Part shown: one piece after another, positions 1 to 5,107 of the stretch
How positions within the stretch are numbered: position 1 is the stretch's first letter
Layout of the letters: each line of letters begins with the position of its first letter
Origin: Candidatus Nanohalarchaeota archaeon QJJ-7
GTDB taxonomy: Archaea; Nanohalarchaeota; Nanosalinia; Nanosalinales; Nanohalalkaliarchaeaceae
Direction of reading: 5' to 3'
Length of the DNA stretch: 34,180 bases
NCBI GenBank assembly: GCA_022865215.1
Contig: JALIDP010000006.1
Span: forward strand, 1 to 34,180
The notes under the pieces: model-generated
Seen by the model: only the letters and a program-made list of their open reading frames with translations
What the model was told of the DNA's origin: nothing
Databases searched by the model: none
Program-made: the position numbers and the translations under genes

Positions 1-546
1 GAGGGATACACCTCGTACGGAACGCACACTGTCAAGGATTCGGATGACCAGGGTGACTTCACCCTGCACGTACCGTTCGGACAGGCTGTTGCTGGTGCTG
101 CGGTCACCGGAACTGACGGTGACTTAGGCTCTGGTGGCGGTTCTTCGTCCGCTACAGTCGAGTACGAGGCCATGACTGGCATGGGCTCGCTGGCTGACAT
201 GGGAATGCTGGACACGGAAGTGTCTGAGAGTGTCCGTAACAGTCAGCATCTGATCCTGGTCGGTGGACCTGCGGTGAACACGTTGGTCTCTGACCTGGCT
301 CAGGACAATGATGATGTCTGGACCCAGAGTGAGTGGGTGGACCAGGCGTCTGAAGGTACTGCGCGTGTGAACGTTGTGAACGATGCGTTCACTTCTGGTC
401 AGCACGCGATGGTTGTCGCTGGTTACAGTGCCAGTGACACGAGAGGTGCCGCGAGGTACATCTCGAACTACGCTGACGTCCAGGATGACCTGGAAGGTCA
501 GAACATGAAGCAGCTGTCTTCCGCGGACTACCCGACCGCTGAGTAA
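1..546 (+). CDS. S-layer-like surface protein, C-terminal part (5' end outside window)
   Basis: The reading frame is open from base 1 and ends at TAA 544-546, giving the last 181 residues. The tail has the pattern I associate with the C-terminal domain of archaeal S-layer family proteins: HLILVGGPAVNTLVSDLA, then a hydrophobic strand ending VVAGYSASDTRGAARYISN. A Gly/Ser-rich linker (GSGGGSSS) precedes it. Such domains sit at the end of large secreted proteins that form the cell envelope. The ORF track starts at an internal Met (172), but upstream codons stay open, so this is not the true start. The last residues, SSADYPTAE, and the following terminator are copied again downstream (see repeats). 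Family assignment is from motif memory and is fairly confident; full-length architecture is unknown. Confidence 0.75.
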   Translation, partial: EGYTSYGTHTVKDSDDQGDFTLHVPFGQAVAGAAVTGTDGDLGSGGGSSSATVEYEAMTGMGSLADMGMLDTEVSESVRNSQHLILVGGPAVNTLVSDLAQDNDDVWTQSEWVDQASEGTARVNVVNDAFTSGQHAMVVAGYSASDTRGAARYISNYADVQDDLEGQNMKQLSSADYPTAE

Positions 547-640
547 AAGGGGTAGTTGCGCTACGACGGCTGTTCCGTTGGGAGACGGGGTTCTGTCCCT
601 GTCTCCCTTTTTCTTTTCCTTTTTCTTTCTCTCTAGCTCT
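522..640 (+). terminator. S-layer 3' end hairpin and pyrimidine-tract terminator (copy 1)
   Basis: An inverted repeat ACTACC...GGTAGT brackets the stop codon. A second stem (GGGAGAC...GTCTCCC) is followed by a long T-rich pyrimidine tract, as expected for archaeal termination at oligo-T. This is the apparent parent copy of the repeats near 1435, 2308 and 3665. Confidence 0.6.
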
Positions 641-755
641 CTACCTTCCTTCTTTCCAGTCTCTGAACTTCTGTGGCCCTGTTCCAGAAGCCCGTTAAAG
701 TGTGATCAGTTACATGAGAGGAAGTCTGTGGAAACACCGACCTGTTTTAAATAGA
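640..755 (+). promoter_or_regulatory. Duplicated leader/promoter, copy 1
   Basis: About 115 bases here are nearly identical to 1499-1612. The block contains an imperfect inverted repeat (TTCTG...CAGAA type, 668-690) and ends in a TATA box TTTTAAATAG (745-753). The TATA centre lies about 32 bases before ATG 780, giving a very short leader. The inverted repeat could be an operator for autoregulation by the downstream TA pair or part of the S-layer terminator; the sequence alone does not decide. Confidence 0.6.
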
Positions 756-779
756 TGGACTGTGAATGCAGGGGCAGAG

Positions 780-1082
780 ATGACAGACGCTACGATCGTA
801 GAGGATATCGTACGACCTTTCGTCGAGGAAGGAGTTTACCGTACCGAGGAGGACGCCTTGAGAAATCTCCGGAACGAAATCATAGAGGAAAAGATAGAGG
901 AGAACCGTGAAGAGATCAAGGAGTTCAGGGAGAAGTACGGAAAAGATTTTGAAGAGTTCACAGAGGACGTCAAAGAAGGCGATACCAGTATAGATAAAGA
1001 AGACGACTGGATGCGGTGGGAGGCAGCCAGAAACATGCTGGAAAAATGGGAGAGCGTACAGGAACGCGTGCATGCAGCATGA
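780..1082 (+). CDS. Acidic coiled-coil protein, candidate antitoxin of TA pair 1
   Basis: The protein is 100 residues if started at ATG 780, which fits the TATA box at 745-753; the track start at 702 lies upstream of the promoter and is unlikely. Residues ~10-30 look like a short ribbon-helix region (GVYRTEEDALRNL). Then comes a charged helix IEENREEIKEFREKYGKDF resembling archaeal VapB/RelB-like coiled-coil antitoxins. It overlaps the next gene by 11 bases, implying translational coupling. The neighbour is a TumE/DUF6516-like toxin, so an antitoxin role is inferred from context. The paralogue at 1634 shares the same layout. Confidence 0.6.
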   Translation: MTDATIVEDIVRPFVEEGVYRTEEDALRNLRNEIIEEKIEENREEIKEFREKYGKDFEEFTEDVKEGDTSIDKEDDWMRWEAARNMLEKWESVQERVHAA

Positions 1083-1419
1083 AACACTTCAGGTTCTGAG
1101 AGATAGCAGTATAGTCGAGAATGTGGAGGACATCTCCTTCCAGGGTTACGAGGAGACGTTCCGGCTGGAGGCCAGGGCTATCCTGGTAAACGCGTGGAAA
1201 CTCGACGTGTTCATCCACAGGACTGAGGATAGAGACCGGTATTCTTTCCACGTTTCAGAAGACGCCGAACTTGTCGTTAGATGGGATAACGCGCCCCACC
1301 ACCCCGGGATACGTACGCACCCGTATCATAGACATGAGAACGATGAGATCCATCCATCGGAAGAGATGGATGTCAGAAAGGTTCTCAGAGAAATAGGGGA
1401 GAGGATGGAGCAGAAGTAA
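1072..1419 (+). CDS. TumE/DUF6516-like toxin, copy 1
   Basis: The 115-residue product carries the family signature I recognise for the TumE/DUF6516 group: YSFH (57-60), then RWDNAPHHP (70-78) and THPYHRH (82-88), then a C-terminal helix following HPSEEMD. His-rich motifs of this kind are the conserved core of these proposed type II TA toxins. The start ATG 1072 overlaps the partner stop. The second copy at 1948 keeps the same motifs but is otherwise diverged, so the two pairs are old duplicates or separate arrivals. Toxin activity is inferred from the family and was not seen. Confidence 0.7.
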   Translation: MQHETLQVLRDSSIVENVEDISFQGYEETFRLEARAILVNAWKLDVFIHRTEDRDRYSFHVSEDAELVVRWDNAPHHPGIRTHPYHRHENDEIHPSEEMDVRKVLREIGERMEQK

Positions 1420-1432
1420 CTGCTATAACACT

Positions 1433-1490
1433 GCAGCCAGCTGACTACCCTACGGATGAGTAAGGTAGTCGCGTTTTTTTCCTTTTCTCT
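1433..1490 (+). terminator. S-layer tail copy 2 acting as terminator
   Basis: The bases encode ADYPTDE and a stop in one frame, matching the end of the S-layer gene. They fold as GACTACC...GGTAGTC followed by TTTTTTT. This makes a compact hairpin plus oligo-T terminator directly after TA pair 1. Confidence 0.6.
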
Positions 1491-1498
1491 TTAGTTCT

Positions 1499-1612
1499 CT
1501 ACTTTCCTTCTTTCCAGCCTCTGAACTTCTGTGGCCCTGTTCCAGAGGCCTGTTACTGTGTGATCAGTTACATGAGAGGAAGTCTGTGGAAACACCGACC
1601 TGTTTTAAATAG
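1499..1612 (+). promoter_or_regulatory. Duplicated leader/promoter, copy 2
   Basis: This is nearly identical to 640-755, including the CCTCTGAAC...GTTCCAGAGG inverted repeat and TATA box TTTTAAAT (1603-1610). The TATA centre is about 27 bases before ATG 1634, so the downstream mRNA is probably leaderless. Confidence 0.65.
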
Positions 1613-1633
1613 CTGAGAGTGCAACAGTGGGAC

Positions 1634-1951
1634 ATGCCTGAAGAAGTACGTTTGGAGGTTCCTGAAGGGTTTTCAGAGCTGCTTGAGGACAGTGTTATCG
1701 AGAGAGGAGCTCTCAGGGAGCTGGCGAAGAGAAGGGTAGAGGAGCTGAGGGAAGAGAGGGAGGAGGCCGAGGAACATATAGAAGAGTTCGAGGAAGAGTA
1801 CGGAATGGATCTCCAGGAGTTCGAGGACCATATAGAGGGAGAGGAGGTCGGGAAGGAGGAGATCGAGGACTATAACGAGTGGAGCTTCTGGGTCCAGATG
1901 CGTGAGAAGAACACCGACCTCATCGAGAAAGCGAAGAGTATACGAGGTTGA
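1634..1951 (+). CDS. Acidic coiled-coil protein, candidate antitoxin of TA pair 2
   Basis: The product is 105 residues from ATG 1634. This start fits leaderless initiation from the TATA box at 1603-1610 better than the GTG at 1619 used in the ORF track. The centre is a long Glu-rich helix (EEAEEHIEEFEEEYGMDL) aligning in register with the helix of the 780-1082 protein. The N-terminus (MPEEVRLEVPEGFSELLED) looks like a short swapped-hairpin DNA-binding or capping segment, but I cannot assign it. It overlaps or abuts the toxin gene. Confidence 0.6.
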   Translation: MPEEVRLEVPEGFSELLEDSVIERGALRELAKRRVEELREEREEAEEHIEEFEEEYGMDLQEFEDHIEGEEVGKEEIEDYNEWSFWVQMREKNTDLIEKAKSIRG

Positions 1952-2301
1952 TTCCTGTGGAGGCCTTTCACAGAGTTATAGATCATTATGAGGATCTGGT
2001 TTCTTCCATCGAATCCCTGGATCTGACCGAGAGATACGATCTATTACATTTAGAGGCGCGTATAGTGCTTATCGATGGTTCAGAACTACACGTCTCTGAG
2101 GTCTGGAAGGGAGAAGATCTGGAGAAATATTCCTATTACTGGCTGGAAGAGAGCGGGGAAACGATAGTCGGGTGGGACAATGCCCCGCATCACGACGTCG
2201 AGACCTTCCCGCATCATCGTCATGAGGGCGGCGAGGTAGAACCCTCCGAACCCATGGACGCTGAGACCGTTCTGAGGGAACTCCAGGACAGGATTCTCTG
2301 A
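1948..2301 (+). CDS. TumE/DUF6516-like toxin, copy 2
   Basis: The frame is 117 residues from TTG 1948. GTG 1957 is an attractive alternative because GAGGTTGA lies about 8 bases before it. Motifs match copy 1: YSYYWLEES, GWDNAPHHD (75-83), TFPHHRH (86-92), and a closing helix AETVLRELQDRIL. The family is proposed to be the toxin half of TA modules. The gene is coupled to the coiled-coil partner and followed by S-layer tail copy 3. Confidence 0.7.
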   Translation: MIPVEAFHRVIDHYEDLVSSIESLDLTERYDLLHLEARIVLIDGSELHVSEVWKGEDLEKYSYYWLEESGETIVGWDNAPHHDVETFPHHRHEGGEVEPSEPMDAETVLRELQDRIL

Positions 2302-2304
2302 CCG

Positions 2305-2460
2305 GTCTTCCGCGGACTACCCTACGGCCGAGTAAGGTAGTTGCGCTTCGGACAGTTTCCGTCGGGGAGCAGGGAACCGTTCCCAGCCTCCATTTTTTCT
2401 TTCTCTCTAACTTTCTTTCCAGTCTTGAGTCTTTCTGTGACCGTGTACAGAGAAATAGGA
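2305..2460 (+). repeat. S-layer tail copy 3 with terminator and decayed leader
   Basis: From TCTTCCGCGGACTAC on, this segment re-encodes SSADYPTAE plus a stop, keeps the ACTACC...GGTAGT stem, and then has a GGGAACCGTTCCC stem and pyrimidine tract. After it come degraded bases of the leader (TTTCTGTGACCGTGTACAG). Beyond that, 2475-2523 reads SDVLDDLKEIVYRQKI and a stop, possibly a gene-end remnant. No functional gene start is seen on the plus strand here. Confidence 0.6.
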
Positions 2461-2519
2461 TGACCTAGTTACAGTGATGTTCTCGATGATCTCAAAGAGA
2501 TAGTCTACCGCCAGAAGAT

Positions 2520-3176
2520 CTAGGAAAGGGAAGATGAAGGAGTTCCAAGCACTACCTGACGCTCGCGGTTGGAGGCCAGGGCTGTGAAGACATCACGGTT
2601 CCCTAGGTCGTAATCGGCCAGCACCTTCTCCATTGCATCCTGGTACGCCTCCTGTCCAGCCTCGTACGCTTCCTCAACTGTTTTACCTTTGATCAGGGCG
2701 CGTGGAGCAGCGTTCGAAGCCTCCATGATCGGTTGCGCGACCCGGTCCTGCAGAGGGTTAGCAGATCTGTTCCCGTTCCAGACCAGTGTGAACTCGCCCT
2801 CGTACCCGATGAACGCGTCCGCGTCATGGTTCTCGACACAGCTCCGCCCGAGTTCAGCCGCAGAACGACAGGTCCGGACGTAGAAGAGCTTGTCCGTCGT
2901 GGTATCATCGTTCTCATCTTTCACCAGGATCGGTTCGTCTTCATGGCCGCCAACCCGCTCCGCATCCCCGTGACCGTTCAGTACGATCAGTCTTGGTTCA
3001 ACACCGCCCATATAGCTCTCGAACTTGTCCCTTTTCGCCTCCTCCTCTTCCAGATCGTGCACAGTCAGTCCTTCCTCCTCTGCGTCCTGGATGAGCCTGG
3101 TACTCCACTGGTGAAGGTAGAAGACCATGGTCTCGTGGCGTGGCCGGGTGATGAGAAACCTTTCCGGATCCGGCAT
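2520..3176 (-). CDS. Caspase-like (clan CD/CHAT-like) cysteine peptidase
   Basis: This 218-residue protein has the two landmarks of caspase-fold peptidases in the right order: a hydrophobic strand then His-Gly (LIVLNGHGD, His69), and a second strand then Cys (LFYVRTCRSAAELG, Cys103), followed by AFIGYEGEF. No signal peptide or membrane segment is visible, so it is probably cytoplasmic. It is the last gene of a three-gene minus-strand operon (starts at 3619 and 3391; 2-9 base gaps) lying inside the S-layer tail cassette array in reverse orientation. Proteases of this type act in regulated proteolysis or abortive-infection modules in other microbes; here that is only a hypothesis. The fold call is from motifs. 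Confidence 0.6.
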   Translation of the reverse strand: MPDPERFLITRPRHETMVFYLHQWSTRLIQDAEEEGLTVHDLEEEEAKRDKFESYMGGVEPRLIVLNGHGDAERVGGHEDEPILVKDENDDTTTDKLFYVRTCRSAAELGRSCVENHDADAFIGYEGEFTLVWNGNRSANPLQDRVAQPIMEASNAAPRALIKGKTVEEAYEAGQEAYQDAMEKVLADYDLGNRDVFTALASNRERQVVLGTPSSSLS

Positions 3177-3178
3177 CG

Positions 3179-3391
3179 CTATACCTCCTTGAAGGCGCGG
3201 AGGCCGGCCATCTGCATCTGCGTGTAGGCCCTGGCCACCTCGTCATCCGTTCCCTGATTCATGTGGTCCTTCAGTTCTTCCTTGGTGAAGGACCCGAGTT
3301 CTCCCATACCTATCTCGAGATGGGCCGGCATCGTTTCCAAGCGGTACTTTGCTATCTTGAACTCGTCCTCCGTGATAGTGTTATCCGGCAT
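3179..3391 (-). CDS. Small helical protein of the caspase-like operon
   Basis: The product is 70 residues. I do not recognise a family. It is predicted helical: TEDEFKIAKYRLETMPAHLE, then SFTKEELKDHMNQGTDDEVARAYTQMQ. The TKEEL...HM..GT pattern suggests an interaction helix. It ends 2 bases before the peptidase start, so co-translation with the peptidase is likely and a regulator, adaptor or substrate role is possible (inference). Confidence 0.6.
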   Translation of the reverse strand: MPDNTITEDEFKIAKYRLETMPAHLEIGMGELGSFTKEELKDHMNQGTDDEVARAYTQMQMAGLRAFKEV

Positions 3392-3400
3392 ATTACCCCT

Positions 3401-3619
3401 CTATATTATGTCCAGCGAATCCAGTTTTTTTAGAATATCGGCGCCTAGATCAGTCTCCTCGGTCACCTCCCGTTTCGCCATCTTCCAGGAGACAGGTTCG
3501 TCCTCGAGGACTACCACCGTCTGTTCCCGTTCCTTCATAGGAAGGTTGTTGTACGTCTTCATGAAGCGAGAAGGCAGTTCAGAAGCCCATACATCCGCCT
3601 CCTCTGTGGGAGGACTCAT
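3401..3619 (-). CDS. Small protein heading the caspase-like operon
   Basis: The product is 72 residues with no recognised family. It has a mixed sequence, MSPPTEEADVWASELPSRF, then KEREQTVVVLEDEPVSWKMA and a charged C-terminal helix. The start at 3619 lies about 26 bases from the centre of a TATA box on the minus strand, indicating leaderless transcription. As first gene before a peptidase it could be the sensor, inhibitor or target of the module (inference). Confidence 0.55.
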   Translation of the reverse strand: MSPPTEEADVWASELPSRFMKTYNNLPMKEREQTVVVLEDEPVSWKMAKREVTEETDLGADILKKLDSLDII

Positions 3620-3639
3620 AGTTATGTAGGCGCTTGCAC

Positions 3640-3652
3640 GGCTTATAAAAAT
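3640..3652 (-). promoter_or_regulatory. TATA box of the caspase-like operon
   Basis: The minus strand reads TTTTTATAAGC, centred about 26-27 bases before ATG 3619. It is the only AT-rich block at this spacing and supports the start choice. Confidence 0.6.
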
Positions 3653-3659
3653 TCATGTC

Positions 3660-3900
3660 CTTCCCGGAGAACGGTAGCCGACCGCTGAGTAAAAGTGTTG
3701 GTCGCGCCACGACAGCTGTTCCGTCGGAGATTCAGGGGTTCCGTCCCGCCCCTTTTCCTTTCTTTCTCACTCCACTTCCTCTACTCTATACCTCTCTTTT
3801 TCACATCCCCTGAGCTTCTGTGAATGTGTACAGAGAACTGTTAAAGTGTGAATGGCCCTGCGAGAGGAGGCCAGTGGAGATATGAAACGATTTTAAATAG
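3660..3900 (+). repeat. S-layer tail copy 4 plus decayed leader and TATA box
   Basis: CCGACCGCTGAGTAAAAG and the following TCGCGCCACGACAGCTGTTCCGT match the S-layer end near 530-580. The reading frame is lost, but a stem (CGACC...GGTCG) remains. A pyrimidine tract follows. The leader then recurs in diverged form (CTGTGAATGTGTACAGAGAA, GTTAAAGTGTGA), ending in TATA box TTTTAAATAG (3891-3900). Confidence 0.6.
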
Positions 3901-3922
3901 CTCCGAGGAGGAAAATTTCTGT

Positions 3923-4111
3923 ATGCCTGCTGAAGCTAAAGCTGTGGAGGCCGGTGTTGAGAGGGAGAAGAAGATAACAGGGATGAAGCTGGAACGGCTC
4001 CGGGAGAAGATAGAAGACTTCGAGGAAGACGACGATGTCGAATCAACCCCGGAGATAAAGGGAGAAAAGATTCTGGGAGAGATGTGTGAACGTGTTATTG
4101 AGGCTGTCTAA
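3923..4111 (+). CDS. Orphan antitoxin-like small protein
   Basis: The product is 62 residues from ATG 3923, about 28 bases after the TATA centre (leaderless); the track start at 3848 is upstream of the promoter. The helix MKLERLREKIEDFEEDDDV resembles the charged helix of the partners at 780 and 1634, but the protein is shorter and no TumE-like gene follows. It is therefore either a remnant of a third TA cassette or a solitary antitoxin. Confidence 0.5.
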   Translation: MPAEAKAVEAGVEREKKITGMKLERLREKIEDFEEDDDVESTPEIKGEKILGEMCERVIEAV

Positions 4112-4151
4112 ACCATTGTTCCAGAAGCGGAGAACTGAAAGGTCTCGGAAG

Positions 4152-4221
4152 TGGACCGGTCGGGATTTGAACCCTGAGCTTCCGCAGGATGCGAGGATAT
4201 CAAATCCCGGAGAGAATGAAA
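4152..4221 (-). repeat. Downstream copy of the tRNA-Ala 3' end with hairpin
   Basis: The first 23 bases (4152-4174) exactly repeat the 3' end of tRNA-Ala (4222-4244). In between lies an inverted partial copy (TCAAATCCCGG), so the minus strand can pair GGGATTTGA with TCAAATCCC. This is one of four such downstream copies in the window. An att-like scar or a miniature element are both possible. Confidence 0.75.
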
Positions 4222-4375
4222 TGGACCGGTCGGGATTTGAACCCGAGGCCTCTCCCTGTCTCGCGTCGAAGCCCTCCTCGGAGATAAGAGACCTCCTCTG
4301 ACCGCTGTCTCTCCTTCAAGGTCGAGAAAGCGGTGTTGCGAAGGGAGCGTTCTAGCCAGGCTGAACTACCGGCCC
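4222..4375 (-). tRNA. tRNA-Ala(CGC) with 79-nt intron
   Basis: Acceptor strands GGGCCGG and CCGGTCC pair with G3:U70, the alanine identity element, and A73 follows. The D stem is GTTC/GAAC, the anticodon stem CTCCC/GGGAG, and the loop TTCGCA plus A gives anticodon CGC. T arm is TCGGG TTCAAAT CCCGA. Exons are 4337-4375 and 4222-4257; the intron 4258-4336 lies at the canonical 37/38 site. No CCA is encoded. It is probably co-transcribed with tRNA-His upstream, as no TATA box sits at the right distance. Confidence 0.88.
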
Positions 4376-4388
4376 ATATAGCGGGATT

Positions 4389-4448
4389 CCGCCCGACGGG
4401 CGGAAGAGCCCGTTAGGGCGACTGTACTGCCAACTGCTACGGCAGTTG
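4389..4448. repeat. Three short snapback hairpins between tRNA-His and tRNA-Ala
   Basis: CCGCCCGACGGGCGG, GCCCGTTAGGGC and CCAACTGCTACGGCAGTTG are consecutive palindromes with 3-5 base loops. The third has a near twin in the rpl3 leader (31554-31575). Confidence 0.65.
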
Positions 4449-4449
4449 A

Positions 4450-4509
4450 GGGCGAGGGCCGGGCCGAAAACTGACGTTTTCTTGACGACCCTCGTACGCT
4501 TCGCTCAAA
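4450..4509 (-). repeat. Downstream copy of the tRNA-His 3' end with hairpin
   Basis: GGGCGAGGGCCGGG at 4450-4463 repeats the tRNA-His end at 4510-4523, exactly 60 bases away. The insert holds the palindrome GAAAACTGACGTTTTC followed by TTGAC, a core also present near tRNA-Ser (15774-15800) and, inverted, near tRNA-Pro (6738-6761). Confidence 0.7.
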
Positions 4510-4510
4510 G

Positions 4511-4644
4511 GGCGAGGGCCGGGATTCGAACCCGGGGCGGGAGCGCCACAGGCTCCTAGTTTAAGCCACTCCAAACTCCGTAAGGAGTTTGCGCGTGGTT
4601 GAAACGCCACGCATTGGAGTTTAAGCCACTAACCTACCCTCGCC
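4511..4644 (-). tRNA. tRNA-His(GTG) with ~60-nt insertion in the D arm
   Basis: The anticodon stem-loop GGAGC CTGTGGC GCTCC gives GTG. The gene encodes the extra G-1 opposite C73, the histidine hallmark. T arm is CCGGG TTCGAAT CCCGG. The 13-base segment AGTGGCTTAAACT of the D arm occurs twice (4618-4630 and 4558-4570) around hairpin sequence, so the gene is interrupted by 60 bases at an unusual position. A TATA box (CTTTAAAAGC, minus strand, ~4668-4677) is at leaderless spacing from the 5' end. It may be a D-arm intron or an inserted element. Confidence 0.85.
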
Positions 4645-4680
4645 ACGAGAAAAGAACAGGTTTTACAGGCTTTTAAAGCA

Positions 4681-4983
4681 TTATTCTGTTTCGTCCTCAA
4701 CCCATCCCTCGTAGCTCTCGTTCGCCTCGACCCCGATCTCCAGGATCTCAGGCACATCGTAGGGGTGCTCATCCTCCAGTTTCTCCACCAGCTCCTCCGA
4801 CATACCATCAGAAGTCTTCAGGAAGGCAGCGACCTCGCCCTCACGCTTCTTCTCTCCTTCCCAGGTGTAGACAGAACCGACAGGGAATGAGTTGACGCAG
4901 GCAGCGATATCCTCCTCGATGAGGTTACCTGTGATCCTCTCCATCTCAGACCGGTCCGGGAAAGTCACGTAGTAGAGTTTCAT
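4681..4983 (-). CDS. cutA: CutA1 divalent-cation tolerance-like protein
   Basis: The 100-residue protein matches the CutA family throughout: MKLYYVTFPDRSEMERI, then IAACVNSFPVGSVYTWEG (conserved Cys-Val-Asn strand), EVAAFLKTS, and HPYDVPEILEI. CutA proteins form PII-like trimers and have been linked to metal tolerance, with an unclear molecular role. ATG 4983 is the real start; the track extension to 5055 reads through the tRNA-Leu gene. The start lies only 3 bases after the tRNA 3' end, so it has no promoter of its own and tRNA maturation would release a leaderless mRNA. Confidence 0.92.
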   Translation of the reverse strand: MKLYYVTFPDRSEMERITGNLIEEDIAACVNSFPVGSVYTWEGEKKREGEVAAFLKTSDGMSEELVEKLEDEHPYDVPEILEIGVEANESYEGWVEDETE

Positions 4984-4986
4984 GAG

Positions 4987-5069
4987 TGCGGGAGGCAGGA
5001 TTTGAACCTGCGAACCCCTGCGGGAAGGGATCTTGAGTCCCTCGCCTTTGGCCACTCGGCCACTCCCGC
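4987..5069 (-). tRNA. tRNA-Leu(CAA)
   Basis: The 83-base uninterrupted gene has acceptor GCGGGAG/CTCCCGC plus A73, anticodon arm AGGGA CTCAAGA TCCCT (CAA), a long variable arm and T arm GCAGG TTCAAAT CCTGC. A TATA-like AATTAAAAGG on the minus strand (~5090-5099) is correctly spaced. Confidence 0.95.
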
Positions 5070-5107
5070 GCGTTTACGGTTGTCTTCTGGAGCCTTTTAA
5101 TTCGGGT

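Noticed and set aside
522-4115. Integron with attC-like sites
   Set aside because: The repeated stems recall attC folding, but no attC consensus or integrase is visible and the repeats match the S-layer gene tail; the simpler cassette-array description is kept.
4086-4301. Plus-strand ORF of 71 residues containing SGFEPEASP
   Set aside because: It is the antisense reading of the tRNA-Ala T arm and its copy; such frames are a standard artefact over tRNA genes.
4430-4448. Intrinsic terminator between tRNA-His and tRNA-Ala
   Set aside because: The hairpin lacks a following oligo-T and tRNA-Ala has no promoter of its own, so termination here is unlikely.
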